Shown here: in pieces, positions 14,547 to 23,747 of the stretch
How positions within the stretch are numbered: position 1 is the stretch's first letter
How the letters are laid out: every line of letters begins with the position of its first letter
Origin: Streptomyces sp. NRRL S-118
GTDB taxonomy: Bacteria; Actinomycetota; Actinomycetes; Streptomycetales; Streptomycetaceae
Reading direction: 5' to 3'
NCBI RefSeq assembly: GCF_000716335.1
Contig: NZ_KL591002.1
Span: forward strand, 293,282-354,869
DNA: 61,588 nt
The notes under the pieces: model-generated
Told to the model about the DNA's origin: nothing
What the model saw: the letters and a program-made list of their open reading frames with translations, nothing else
Database searches by the model: none
Position numbers and translations under genes: made by a program

Positions 14547-14658
14547 GATCCGGCCACGCTAGCCAACCGCAACGCTCGCGCGCACTGCGGAAAACCGCAG
14601 GCCTGCTGTGCGGCTGCCTTCAGGGTCTCTTCAGCCTCACATCCCTAGCGTGGGCGGC

Positions 14659-15273
14659 ATGGAACGCTGGATAAACAGCCTCATGGACACGCTGGGTGCG
14701 CCCGGTGCCGGGATCGCCATCGCCCTGGAGAACCTCTTCCCACCGATCCCCAGCGAGGTGATCCTGCCGTTGGCGGGCTTCGCCTCCGCGACCGGCAGGA
14801 TCGGCCTGCTCGCCGCCCTGCTGTGGACCACCGCCGGGTCGGTGATCGGGGCGCTCGCGCTGTACGGGGTGGGGGCGGCGCTCGGCCGGGACCGTACCGT
14901 CGCCATCGCCGGGAAGCTCCCGCTGGTGAAGGTCGCCGACATCGAGCGGACGGAGGCTTGGTTCGCGCGGCACGGCACGAAGGCGGTGTTCTTCGGGCGG
15001 ATGCTGCCCATCTTCCGTTCCCTGATCTCCGTGCCGGCCGGTATCGAGCGGATGCCGCTGCCCGTGTTCCTCGCGCTGACGACCGCCGGCAGCGCGATCT
15101 GGAACACCGCCTTCGTGCTGGCCGGCTATGCGCTGGGGGACAACTGGGAGGAGGTCACCCGCTATGTGTCGCTGTACTCGAAGGCGGTGCTGGCGGTGGC
15201 CGTGGGTGCGGTCGTGGTCTTCGTGGCCGTACGGCTGCTCAGGCCGGGCAGGGGCGCTCGGCGGAGCAGCTGA
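14659..15273 (+). CDS. DedA-family membrane protein
   Basis: 204 residues with about five membrane segments and the DedA motifs E-FPPIPSE near the N terminus and GRMLPIFRSLISVPAG in the middle. DedA proteins are linked to recycling of undecaprenyl phosphate or other lipid carriers across the membrane. Its 3' end overlaps the convergent HAD gene by 35 bases. It stands alone as a transcription unit. Confidence 0.9.
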   Translation: MERWINSLMDTLGAPGAGIAIALENLFPPIPSEVILPLAGFASATGRIGLLAALLWTTAGSVIGALALYGVGAALGRDRTVAIAGKLPLVKVADIERTEAWFARHGTKAVFFGRMLPIFRSLISVPAGIERMPLPVFLALTTAGSAIWNTAFVLAGYALGDNWEEVTRYVSLYSKAVLAVAVGAVVVFVAVRLLRPGRGARRSS

Positions 15274-16060
15274 GGAAGCGGCGCAGGATCTCCTCGCCCG
15301 CGATGACGCCCCGCTCGTCGAGCACGTCGACGTGGGGGGCGCTCCAGCCGGTGTCGGCGAGTTCGCCGTGGCCGGGGCGCCAGGCGCGGTCGGCGGCGAG
15401 CAGCAGGTCGGCGTCGAGGAGGGAGTCGCCGGCGGCGAGGACGTGGGTGGAGCCGCTGCGGCGGGCGACTTCCCGCATGGCGGCGCTCTTGGTGAGGGGT
15501 TTGGGTACGGCGTAGACCTTGCGGCCCTGGAGCGAGACGGTCCAGCCGCGGGCCTCGGCCCACTCGGCGAGCTCCTTCAGCCAGCCCTCCGGGAGCAGGG
15601 CGCGCTCGACGACGAGGTAGGCGAAGAGGTCCTCGGCGACGCGTTCCTTGAGCAACCAGGCGGGATCGGCGGCGGCCAGCAGGTGACGGTGCACCTCCTC
15701 CAGGGTGGCGCACTCGTCGGCGAGGCGGCCGGCGACGGTGCGCTGCCAGCCGGGGTCGCTCTCGCCGTCGACCAGCAGATGTCCGCCGTTGGCGCAGATG
15801 GCGAAGCCGGGCGGCGGTCCGGGGAGCCGGATGCGGTGGTACTGCTCCCGGGTACGCGTGGTGGTCGGTACGAAGACGGCGTGGCGGGGCAGCTCGGTGA
15901 GGAGCGCGGCCGCGTCCTCGGTCAGGTACGACAGCGGTTTGTGCTGGTAGACCTCGACGCACAGCAGGCGCGGGGCCTCGGCGTCGGGCATGGTCAGGCC
16001 GAGGGCGGCCGGCGAGTAGATGAGCGTGCGGTCGAGGTCGCTGGCGATGAGGGTGGTCAT
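15239..16060 (-). CDS. HAD-family phosphatase of the Ter biosynthetic operon
   Basis: 273 residues. It begins with the HAD nucleophile motif SDLDRT (D8, D10). A lysine in PKPLTKSAAM and a late GDSLLDADLL acid pair complete the catalytic set. It is the last gene of a three-gene operon; its ATG overlaps the PRTase fusion stop by 4 bp. In Ter-linked gene clusters a HAD phosphoesterase accompanies a PRTase and a C-C lyase in a proposed pathway to a nucleoside-like compound. Substrate unknown. Confidence 0.85.
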   Translation of the reverse strand: MTTLIASDLDRTLIYSPAALGLTMPDAEAPRLLCVEVYQHKPLSYLTEDAAALLTELPRHAVFVPTTTRTREQYHRIRLPGPPPGFAICANGGHLLVDGESDPGWQRTVAGRLADECATLEEVHRHLLAAADPAWLLKERVAEDLFAYLVVERALLPEGWLKELAEWAEARGWTVSLQGRKVYAVPKPLTKSAAMREVARRSGSTHVLAAGDSLLDADLLLAADRAWRPGHGELADTGWSAPHVDVLDERGVIAGEEILRRFLSCSAERPCPA

Positions 16061-18666
16061 CCCCGCGTCACCGCCTTGCCGTCGGCGCCGGTGGCCCCGC
16101 GCGTGTACCGGGGGTGGATCAGGCCGACGCAGGTGTACGGCAGGCCGTCGACCTCTTCGACCGGTACCCCGCGCTGCTGGGCGAGGAGGCGTACGTGGTC
16201 GAGGTCGGCGCCCGCGCCGCGCTGGGCGAGGATCTTCCACGGGACGCGGCGCAGCAGGACGCGGGTGGTCTCGCCGACGCCGGGCTTGACCAGGTTGACG
16301 TCGTGGATGCCGTACTCCTCGCTGATGCGCTCGACGGCGGCCCAGCCGGCCCAGGTGGGGGTGCGGTCGGTGGCGAGGAGTTCCTTGACGTCGGCGTCGA
16401 CGACGTCGGCGACGTCGTCGAAGCGGGCGGCGACGGTGTCGAGGAAGTCGCCCGACACATCGGCGTGGGCGAGTTCCCGGTAGTACTTGGCGCCGTGGAA
16501 GTCGTCGGGGCCGACGAGGTCGGCGCGCAGGACGGTGCGCGATATCAGGCCGGAGACGGTGGAGTTGAGGCAGGCGGAGGGGATGAGGAAGTCCTCGCGG
16601 GTGCCGTAGGTGCGCACGCAGGAGCCGGGGTCGGCGAGCACGGCGATCTCCGGGTGGAAGCCCTCGAAGTCCTCGAGCGCCTCGGCCAGTTCGCGGGTGA
16701 TGGCGCCCTTGCCGGTCCAGCCGTCGACGAAGACCACGTCGGCGGGGTTGTGGTGGGCGGCGAGCCAGCGCAGGGCGTTGGCGTCGATGCCCCGGCCGCG
16801 CACGATGGACACGGCGTAGTGGGGCAGGTCGAGGCCGTGGCGGTGGTGCGCCCAGCGGCGCATGAGGATCCCGACGGGCGTGCCGGCGCGGGCGAGCGAC
16901 ACCAGCACCGGGCGGGGGGAGCGCTCGGCGAGGACCGTTTCGGTGACGGCGCCGACGGCGCGGGCGATGCGGGCGGCCGAGGCGGTCAGCGCCGCGTGGT
17001 AGAGCTCCTGGTACTGGGCGGAGGGCTGGTACTCGACGGGCAGCGATTCGGCGTAGTGCGCGCCACCGCTCTGGATCGCCTCCTCGCGCTCCTCGGTGGG
17101 CGCCTCCAGCTCGACGTCGGAGAGGTCCTGGAGGAGCCAGCCGACTTCCTCCGGGGCGTACGAGGAGAAAGCTGGGCCACGGAGCGGCTCGGACAGCATG
17201 GGGACCCTTCCGGGTTCGGGAACGTACGACGGTACGACGGCGAGGACGACGTGCGGTATGTGCGCGGCGAGCCGGGCGAGCAGTCCGTCGGGGGCGTGCA
17301 GGGCGGGGGTGTCGGCGACGGAGTCGACCACGGCGACGACCGCGTCGAAGCCGGCGCCCGCGACGTTGTAGGCGTACCGGTCGCCCGGCCCGTCCGCGGG
17401 GTCGTCGTGGGCGGGGAAGACGAGCCGGGTGCGTATGGCGTACCCGGGGTCGTCGACGGCGAGGACGGGCGAGCGGGTGGTCGTGGAGTACCGGACGTCG
17501 GCTCCGCCGCGTGCTTCCAGGGCGACGCCGAGCGCGAGCGGCGCGTACATGAGCTCCTCGAACCCGAGGACGAGCACTCGCGGCGGCGCGGCGCCCGGCT
17601 CGCCGTGCAGATCGCCCTCCGGGCCGCCGTCCGGGCGCTGTGCGGGGCCGCCGGTGCCGGGCGGGCCGGGCAGGGCGAGCGCCTCGGCGATGCGCTCGGC
17701 CATCGCGGGGAGCGCTGCGTCGAGACGGGCACGGTGCTCGGGGGTGAAGCCGTGGCGGCCCCCGTCCGGGACCCCGGCGGGCCAGGCGAGGTCCACCCGC
17801 CGCACGGACGGGGCGTCCGCGGGCCGACGCCCGGCCCCGGCCGCGGCATCCCCCGGCTCCGCCAGCGGGGCGGGCACCGGCGGCCGTGCGGAGGAGGCAG
17901 AGGCAGAGGAGGCAGAGGATGCGGCGGAGGCAGCGGACTCGTGCCGGGCCACCAGCGCCTGGCCCTTCTCCAGGACGCCGTCCGGCAGGCGGACCCTGCC
18001 GGAGGCGAGGGCGACGAGGTCCACGCGGGCGCCGATCTCCGCGGCGAAGGCGGTCAGGCGGTCGCGGTCGGCCGGCGCGCGCATGTCGACGAGCGCCACG
18101 ATGACGTACCGGTCGCGCGGATAGCGCGCGTGGAGGGCGCGCACGGTGTTGAGCACGGTGTTGCCCGTGGAGAACTCGTCGTCGACGAGCACCAGCGGCC
18201 CGGGGCCGGCCAGCAGCATCGGGTCCTCGGGGAGCAGCAGGTGCGAGGTGGCGTGGGAGTGGGACTCCTCGAAGCCTCCCGCGGGGGCGACGCCCGCGAC
18301 CGGCCGGCGTGTGGAGTGCAGGTACGGCGCCACGCCGAGCCCGTCCGCGACCGAGTGCCCGAGGCCGGTCGCGGTCTCGGCGTACCCGAGGACGACCGCG
18401 CGCCGGGCCTCGGCGGGACCGAGCAGCTCACGGACGCGTACGCCCAGGTCGTACCCGGCGCGCCAGACCACGCGGGGGCTCTGCGGGACGTGCTTGCCGA
18501 GCACGTTGGAGACCAGCAGGTGCGCCCGCTTGGGGTTGCGGCGCAGGGCCAGGCCCAGCAGCTCGCGCAGCGGTGCGTCACCGACCAGCTCGACGCCCAG
18601 CCGCTCCGCGACCCACGTGCCCGACCAGACCATCACGTCGTCGTTGTCCTTCCGGGGCCCCGTCAC
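16057..18666 (-). CDS. PRTase-TRSP-StiP-Pelota fusion protein of the Ter system
   Basis: 869 residues from a GTG overlapping the upstream stop by 4 bp. Domains in order: a phosphoribosyltransferase with PRPP loop VDDEFSTGNT (161-170); an Ala/Ser-rich linker (~244-260); a TRSP-like domain (~290-520); a StiP/PRTase-like domain (~535-760) with VSLARAGTPVGILMRR and VFVDGWTGKGAI; and a C-terminal Pelota-type RNA-binding-like domain (~780-860, VNLVKPGVGETTRVLL). In many genomes these are two genes. The fusion predicts that both transferase steps occur in one polypeptide. The real chemistry is unknown. Confidence 0.82.
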   Translation of the reverse strand: MTGPRKDNDDVMVWSGTWVAERLGVELVGDAPLRELLGLALRRNPKRAHLLVSNVLGKHVPQSPRVVWRAGYDLGVRVRELLGPAEARRAVVLGYAETATGLGHSVADGLGVAPYLHSTRRPVAGVAPAGGFEESHSHATSHLLLPEDPMLLAGPGPLVLVDDEFSTGNTVLNTVRALHARYPRDRYVIVALVDMRAPADRDRLTAFAAEIGARVDLVALASGRVRLPDGVLEKGQALVARHESAASAASSASSASASSARPPVPAPLAEPGDAAAGAGRRPADAPSVRRVDLAWPAGVPDGGRHGFTPEHRARLDAALPAMAERIAEALALPGPPGTGGPAQRPDGGPEGDLHGEPGAAPPRVLVLGFEELMYAPLALGVALEARGGADVRYSTTTRSPVLAVDDPGYAIRTRLVFPAHDDPADGPGDRYAYNVAGAGFDAVVAVVDSVADTPALHAPDGLLARLAAHIPHVVLAVVPSYVPEPGRVPMLSEPLRGPAFSSYAPEEVGWLLQDLSDVELEAPTEEREEAIQSGGAHYAESLPVEYQPSAQYQELYHAALTASAARIARAVGAVTETVLAERSPRPVLVSLARAGTPVGILMRRWAHHRHGLDLPHYAVSIVRGRGIDANALRWLAAHHNPADVVFVDGWTGKGAITRELAEALEDFEGFHPEIAVLADPGSCVRTYGTREDFLIPSACLNSTVSGLISRTVLRADLVGPDDFHGAKYYRELAHADVSGDFLDTVAARFDDVADVVDADVKELLATDRTPTWAGWAAVERISEEYGIHDVNLVKPGVGETTRVLLRRVPWKILAQRGAGADLDHVRLLAQQRGVPVEEVDGLPYTCVGLIHPRYTRGATGADGKAVTRG

Positions 18667-19826
18667 AGGCCCATCCCGGCGGTGAGCAGCTCCACGAAGC
18701 CGACGTCCTCCTTCGCGACGCCGAAGACCTCGGCGCGCTGGAGGGTCCGCTCGGCCCACGCGCGGTGCGGCTTCACCTCGTTCATCTTGTTCGTGTACGC
18801 GGAGCGCAGGACTCCGCCGCCGCCGCGCTCCGGCCGGAGGATGTCCTGGGCGTCGCTGAACTCCTCGTGGCTGACGACGGACAGGGCGTGCACCGGCATG
18901 ACGTGCGACGGGTGGATGCAGGTCTTGCCCATGAGTCCGTTGGCGCGGTCCAGTTCGATCTCGCGCAGCAGGCCGTCCAGGTCGTGCTCGATCAGCGCGG
19001 TGCGCAGTTCGTCGGCGCGCTGTTCCATGAAGGGGCTGCGGCGCAGTTGCGGCTTGAACATGCGCTCGCCGAGCCGGAAATACTCCCAGACGGGGCCGGT
19101 GATGGTGAACCCGGTGCCGTCGGAGCGGCCCAGCACGTTCACCACGTCGCCGATCACGCTCGCGACGATCTGCACGTCGTACGCGGTCATGTCGGGCGAG
19201 CGGCGCAGCCCGTAGGCGGAGCAGAAGTCGGTGACGCCGAGCCGCAGCGCGAGGACCCGCTCGCGGTACTTGTCGATGACGCGGCCGATGCCGGTCAGGG
19301 TCTCCGCGCGGGTCTCCATGTGGAGCAGCTCGGGCGATTCGAGGACGGGCATGGCGAAAAGCCGCCGTCCGGTGTCGGTCTCGGTGTCCGTGAGCGCCTC
19401 CAGGAAGGCCGCGCCGCGCTCCTCGGTGAACTTCGGCAGTACGAATCCGGACAGCAGCCGCCCGGCTGCGCCGAGGCGCCGTACCAAGTCGTGGATCTGG
19501 GCGGGCTCGCGGACCCGGATGAAGAGCAGGGGCGTGTCGGCGCCGCGCTCGTGGAGGTCGGTGAGCTGCCGGACGAGATTCTCCTCAGCCCCTTCCACCT
19601 CCGCGTCATCAATGGAATCCTCCAGGCACAGCACCATCGATACGACCCCGCGCCCCACCTGCTTCAGCACGTCGTCGGCGAGGTGCGGCCGCGTGGCGGG
19701 GCTGTAGAGCGTCGCCCCGAGGGCGGCCGCCAGGACCCGCGCCGGGGAGTCCGCGGTGAACTCGCAGGGCTCCCGGTGGAAGAGTCCGGCCCGGGCGGAG
19801 GGCGCGATGTGCCCGAAATGACGCAT
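18663..19826 (-). CDS. HpcH/CitE-like C-C lyase, first gene of the Ter biosynthetic operon
   Basis: 387 residues of TIM-barrel type. LYSPATRP at the N-terminal side, a CLEDSIDD metal-binding acid cluster, FVLPKF, and a KTCIHPSH motif correspond to the CitE-like lyase family associated with Ter operons. It probably cleaves or forms a C-C bond in the precursor of the proposed metabolite. It begins the operon CitE-PRTase-HAD, all joined by 4-bp overlaps, and is divergent from a terD gene across 188 bases. Confidence 0.82.
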   Translation of the reverse strand: MRHFGHIAPSARAGLFHREPCEFTADSPARVLAAALGATLYSPATRPHLADDVLKQVGRGVVSMVLCLEDSIDDAEVEGAEENLVRQLTDLHERGADTPLLFIRVREPAQIHDLVRRLGAAGRLLSGFVLPKFTEERGAAFLEALTDTETDTGRRLFAMPVLESPELLHMETRAETLTGIGRVIDKYRERVLALRLGVTDFCSAYGLRRSPDMTAYDVQIVASVIGDVVNVLGRSDGTGFTITGPVWEYFRLGERMFKPQLRRSPFMEQRADELRTALIEHDLDGLLREIELDRANGLMGKTCIHPSHVMPVHALSVVSHEEFSDAQDILRPERGGGGVLRSAYTNKMNEVKPHRAWAERTLQRAEVFGVAKEDVGFVELLTAGMGL

Positions 19827-19883
19827 ATAACTCCCCGAACCGGCCCTAGGGCTCCGACGACATGTGGCCGGTAATAGTACGTA

Positions 19884-19897
19884 GAGACAGGTGTCTC
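19884..19897. promoter_or_regulatory. Palindrome in the divergent Ter promoter region
   Basis: GAGACAGGTGTCTC has perfect 6-base arms. It lies in the 19827-20014 gap between the divergent lyase and terD genes, the only AT-richer stretch nearby. It is a candidate operator for shared control. Confidence 0.4.
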
Positions 19898-20014
19898 GGG
19901 TTCCCCGCCGTCATGAACTTCAGGTAACTCGTCTGCTTATCGCCCCCGCGCGCCTCCGCACTCCCCCGCCCCCCGCGTTGTCCGGTCCGCGGGCCGCCAG
20001 GCAGGATGGCGGGC

Positions 20015-20887
20015 ATGACGCACGCCATGCTGAAGGGCTCGAACGTCCCGCTCGACGCCGCGGCCGTACGGGCCGTCCTGTGCTGGACCCCCGGCCCCGG
20101 GGTCCCCGACGTGGATGCCTCGGCCCTGCTGCTCGGGACCGACGGGCGGGTGCGTTCGGACGAGGACTTCGTCTTCTACAACCAGCCGCGGCATCCGTCC
20201 GGCCTGGTCAGGCGGCTGCCGAAGAAGCGTGTGGCGGAGGGGCTGACCGACACGGTCGAGGCGGACGTGTCGGCGCTGGACGCGTCGGTGGACCAGGTGG
20301 TCCTCGCCGCGTCCTCGGACGGGGACACCTTCGACCGCGTGCGGGACCTGCGGATCCTGCTGTACGACACCGGCGCGGGCTCCGGCGCGGAGCCGCTGGC
20401 CGTCTTCGAGGTGAAGGCGGAGACCGGCGAGGAGACCGCGATCATCTGCGGTGAGCTGTACCGGCGCGGCGACGGCTGGAAGTTCCGTGCGGTGGGCCAG
20501 GGCTACCCGACGGGACTCATCGGTCTGGCGACCGCGTTCGGCATCTCCGTCGATGAGGAGGATGCGGCGGGGAGCGACTCGCCCGCGCAGCCGACGGCGG
20601 CGGGCGACGACCAGGAGACCCAGGCCGTACCGTCCCCGCCTCCGGTGCCCGGCGTGCCGCCGGTCCCCCCGGCTCCCCCGGCTCCGCCGGCGCCCGGACC
20701 GGCGTACGGGTACCCGCAGCCGGCCGCGGCCCCCGCCGGCGGGCCCGCCTACGGCTACCCCCAGCCGGGCTCGGCGCCCGCGCCCCAGCCGGCGTACGGC
20801 TATCCGCAGCCGGCCGCCGCGGCGGCGCCCGCACCGGACCCGAACTTCCGGCTGCCGCCGATGGGCCCGCAGTTCGTACGGACCTGA
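20015..20887 (+). CDS. TerD-domain protein with YGYPQP-repeat tail
   Basis: 290 residues from the ATG at 20015, which has AGGA eight bases upstream; an ATG at 20006 is also in frame. Residues 1-180 are a TerD domain with the calcium-site pattern VDASALLLG and DEDFVFYNQ, and [19 protein letters not shown]. The tail (~185-290) is Pro/Ala-rich and has three PAYGYPQP repeats ahead of a short conserved end. TerD proteins bind calcium and act in tellurite, phage and stress resistance. The tail suggests a protein-protein or wall-proximal contact. Confidence 0.88.
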   Translation: MTHAMLKGSNVPLDAAAVRAVLCWTPGPGVPDVDASALLLGTDGRVRSDEDFVFYNQPRHPSGLVRRLPKKRVAEGLTDTVEADVSALDASVDQVVLAASSDGDTFDRVRDLRILLYDTGAGSGAEPLAVFEVKAETGEETAIICGELYRRGDGWKFRAVGQGYPTGLIGLATAFGISVDEEDAAGSDSPAQPTAAGDDQETQAVPSPPPVPGVPPVPPAPPAPPAPGPAYGYPQPAAAPAGGPAYGYPQPGSAPAPQPAYGYPQPAAAAAPAPDPNFRLPPMGPQFVRT

Positions 20888-20924
20888 GGGGCGTGCGCGG
20901 GGTGCGCGCCGGGGCCGTGCGGGA

Positions 20925-21665
20925 TCAGGTCTTGCCGGCCTTGAAGCCGCGCCCCCACTGCATGCCCCACCCGTAGAGCCGGTCCAGCTCGGCCTGGAAG
21001 CCGTACACGAACCGCACCTCGCGCCGTACCAGCAGCTCGCCCTTGACGTTCTCCAGCAGGAAAACGGCGCACGAACGCGCCTGCGGGGCCCGCTCGTCGA
21101 GCTCTATCTCGATGCGCGGGCCGTTGCTCGGGTAGAGCGTCATCGTGGCGTGCGTACGGTCGAACGCGGGCGTCTGGTCGTAGATGTAGACGAAGAACAG
21201 CAGCCGTTTGATCTCGTCGCGGTGGTCGAGGTTGACGAAGATCGTCTCGCCGGACGGCGCGCCGAACCGGTCGTCGCCGCTGAGCTTCACGAACGGCGCC
21301 GAGTTGAGGTCCCCGAAGAAGCCTCCGAGCGGCTGCACCACGCCCTTGCTGCCGTCGGCCATCTCCCACAGGCACCCGATGTCGAGGTCCACGGTGGCCA
21401 CGCCCTGGGTGTGCGCCTGGACCACTTCCGGCTTGAAGAGCTTGGACGGGTGGCGCAGCAGCCGGCCGCTCTGCTTGGAGCGGCCTTCGATGTCGGAGGT
21501 GCGCATGCGCCAGGAGAGGTTGACCCGCAGGTTGCCGGTGGCGGCGCCCTGTTTGGTCAGGGAGACGGACGGGCGCCGCTTGGTCAGGTCGATGGAGTTC
21601 GTCACGGCGCTGCCGGAGTCGAACTGCGCCGCGTTGTTCCGCCACAGGTTGTCCCAGAAAGCCAT
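20925..21665 (-). CDS. TerA-like tellurium resistance protein
   Basis: 246 residues. The N-terminal half holds SVSLTKQGAATGNLRVNLSW, and the core DLDIGCLWEMADGSKGVVQPLGGFFG aligns with TerD/TerA beta-sandwiches. It keeps the acidic loop DLD, then GDDRFGA and GETIFVNL. It probably works with the neighbouring TerD and TerC proteins at the membrane surface. It ends convergently with the TerD gene (38-base gap) and is separated from the terC-like gene upstream by a strong terminator. Confidence 0.82.
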   Translation of the reverse strand: MAFWDNLWRNNAAQFDSGSAVTNSIDLTKRRPSVSLTKQGAATGNLRVNLSWRMRTSDIEGRSKQSGRLLRHPSKLFKPEVVQAHTQGVATVDLDIGCLWEMADGSKGVVQPLGGFFGDLNSAPFVKLSGDDRFGAPSGETIFVNLDHRDEIKRLLFFVYIYDQTPAFDRTHATMTLYPSNGPRIEIELDERAPQARSCAVFLLENVKGELLVRREVRFVYGFQAELDRLYGWGMQWGRGFKAGKT

Positions 21666-21704
21666 GCCCCACCCCTAGTGCCTGGTCGTCTCGTGCATAC
21701 GCGA

Positions 21705-21734
21705 CGGGGCGGCCGGGAGGTCCCGGCCGCCCCG
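21705..21734 (-). terminator. Terminator of the TerC-like gene
   Basis: A perfect 14-bp G+C stem (21705-21718 with 21721-21734) around two bases. It is ~80 bases past the TerC stop and 40 bases ahead of the TerA-like start. Confidence 0.8.
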
Positions 21735-21814
21735 CTCAGAGCGTTCCTCATTGCCCGGGTCGTCACACCCGGACGGTTGTCACATCCGCCCCGGTGTCAC
21801 TACCGCACCCGGGG

Positions 21815-22957
21815 TCACACGCCCGACGACACCTCTGTCTTCCTGTCGTCCGGGCCAGCTCCCCCCTCGGCCGCCAGCGCCTTGTTGCGGCGGACGGAGG
21901 ACCAGAAGGAGGCCGCGATCAGGAGCACGCCGACGAGGCCGGTGATGATCTCGTTGATCTCGTGCTGGATGGTGATGAGCAGGATCACGGCGAGGGCGCC
22001 GATGGCGTAGTGGGCGCCGTGCTCCAGGTACACGTAGTCGTCCAGGGTGCCCTGGCGGACCAGGTAGACCGTGAGCGACCGGACGTACATGGCGCCGATG
22101 CCGAGGCCGAGCGCCATCCAGAAGATCTGGTTGGTGATGGCGAAGGCGCCGATCACGCCGTCGAAGGAGAACGACGCGTCCAGGACCTCCAGGTACAGGA
22201 AGAGGAAGAAGGCGGCCTTGCCCGCGAGGCCGACCGCGGAGACCTCCTTGCCCTCCTTCTTGGCCTTCTCCTCCTCCTCGTGCTCGCGCTCCTCCTCTTC
22301 CTCCAGCTTGTCCTCGAAGTAGCCCGAGAGACCGCCGACCACGAGGTACGTGATGAGGCCGGCGACGCCGGAGAGCAGTACGGTCGCCGACTTGTCGGCG
22401 TGTCCGGTACTGGTATGTGCCTGGGTGGCGAAGGTGATCGCTGTGATCAGCAGGACGATCAGCGCGATGCAGACCGACAGCATGTCGACCTTGCCGAGCT
22501 TGGCGAGCGGGCGCTCCAGCCAGCCGAGCCACTTGATGTCGCGGTCCTCGAAGATGAAGTCGAGGAAGATCATCAGCAGGAACATGCCGCCGAAGGCCGC
22601 GATCGCGGCGTGCGCGTCGGTGACGAGGTCCTCGTACTGGTCGGGCTTGTCCACGGCCAGTTGGACGGCCTCGATCGGTCCGACCTTGGCGCTGATGGCG
22701 ACGATGACGACGGGGAAGACCAGCCGCATACCGAAGACCGCGATCAGGATGCCGATCGTCAGGAAGATCTTCTGCCAGAAGGCGTTCATCTTCTTGAGGA
22801 TCCCGGCGTTGACGACCGCGTTGTCGAAGGACAGCGAGATCTCCAGGATCGACAGGATCAGTACGACCCCGAACGCCTCCCAGCCCCACTGCCAGGCGGC
22901 GAATGCGAGGCCGAGCGCCGTGACGGCGAACGACCAGCCGAAGGTTTTCAGAACCAC
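21815..22957 (-). CDS. TerC-family integral membrane protein (DUF475)
   Basis: 380 residues with about nine membrane segments. Two halves each carry the acidic TerC signature in a membrane helix (EISLSFDNAVVNA near residue 40 and DASFSFDGVIGAF in the second half), likely a metal-conducting path. A charged EEEEEREHEEEEKAKKEGKE loop (~230-250) faces the cytosol and may contact TerD proteins. TerC proteins are implicated in manganese efflux or metal loading of exported enzymes. Its stop is followed by a terminator. Confidence 0.9.
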   Translation of the reverse strand: MVLKTFGWSFAVTALGLAFAAWQWGWEAFGVVLILSILEISLSFDNAVVNAGILKKMNAFWQKIFLTIGILIAVFGMRLVFPVVIVAISAKVGPIEAVQLAVDKPDQYEDLVTDAHAAIAAFGGMFLLMIFLDFIFEDRDIKWLGWLERPLAKLGKVDMLSVCIALIVLLITAITFATQAHTSTGHADKSATVLLSGVAGLITYLVVGGLSGYFEDKLEEEEEREHEEEEKAKKEGKEVSAVGLAGKAAFFLFLYLEVLDASFSFDGVIGAFAITNQIFWMALGLGIGAMYVRSLTVYLVRQGTLDDYVYLEHGAHYAIGALAVILLITIQHEINEIITGLVGVLLIAASFWSSVRRNKALAAEGGAGPDDRKTEVSSGV

Positions 22958-23040
22958 TGGCTACCCAATCGTGTTAAGTACGGGTAAGGGTCTCCCCCGC
23001 GCCGTGTGCTCCGGGTTTTGAACCAACCCGGAGCAGTGCT

Positions 23041-23616
23041 TTAGGAAACATTGACCCCGAAGTCTAGAGCGATGCCCCGGAGGCCGGACGCATACCCCTG
23101 TCCCACCGCACGGAACTTCCATTCGGCGCCGTAGCGGTAGAGCTCACCGAAGATCATCGCGGTCTCGGTGGAGGCGTCCTCGCTGAGGTCGTAGCGCGCG
23201 AGCTCCTGGCCGTCGGCCTGGTTGACGACCCGGATGAAAGCGTTGCTGACCTGGCCGAAGGTCTGGCCGCGGTTGTCGGCCTCGTGGATCGAGACCGGGA
23301 AGAGGATCTTGTCGCAGTGCGCGGGCACCTTGGAGAGGTCCACGATCAGGGACTCGTCGTCGCCGTCGCCCTCACCCGTGAGGTTGTCGCCGGTGTGCTC
23401 GACCGAGCCGTCGGGACTGGTGAGGTTGTTGTAGAAGATGAACCATTCGTCGCCCAGCACCCGGCCGCTCTGGCAGAGCAGCGCGCTGGCGTCGAGGTCG
23501 AAGGGCGCTCCGGTGGTGGAGCGCGCGTCCCATCCGAGTCCGACCAGCACCTGGGTGAGGTTGGGTGCGGCCTTGGAGAGGGAGACGTTGCCTCCCTTGG
23601 CGAGCGTGACGCCCAT
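23041..23616 (-). CDS. terD: TerD-family calcium-binding stress protein
   Basis: 191 residues from an ATG with GGAGGA upstream. A complete TerD domain: [50 protein letters not shown] and an [19 protein letters not shown]-terminal part. The acidic residues ligate calcium in solved relatives. It is a close paralogue of the next gene, and the 23370 and 24065 regions share a 49-base identical run. It is probably transcribed on its own, since a hairpin lies between the two genes. Confidence 0.93.
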   Translation of the reverse strand: MGVTLAKGGNVSLSKAAPNLTQVLVGLGWDARSTTGAPFDLDASALLCQSGRVLGDEWFIFYNNLTSPDGSVEHTGDNLTGEGDGDDESLIVDLSKVPAHCDKILFPVSIHEADNRGQTFGQVSNAFIRVVNQADGQELARYDLSEDASTETAMIFGELYRYGAEWKFRAVGQGYASGLRGIALDFGVNVS

Positions 23617-23657
23617 GACGATGATCCTCCCCTGAGGTGTACTGCTGAATGAGGCAC

Positions 23658-23693
23658 GTCCGGCGCCGCACGCGTGTGCGTGCGGCGCCGGAC
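23658..23693 (-). terminator. Terminator between the two terD paralogues
   Basis: A perfect 16-bp stem (23658-23673 with 23678-23693) with a GTGT loop. It lies 55 bases past the stop of the upstream terD gene. Confidence 0.82.
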
Positions 23694-23747
23694 GACGCTG
23701 CGCGGCCGTGCGCAGCATCCGCCGCGTCGGCCGTTTCGGCTCGGTGC

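Noticed and set aside
16114..19215. A 1033-codon frame on the plus strand across the Ter biosynthetic operon
   Set aside because: It runs opposite two well-supported genes and reads as low-complexity Gly/Ala/Val/Glu; no ribosome site or domain supports it.
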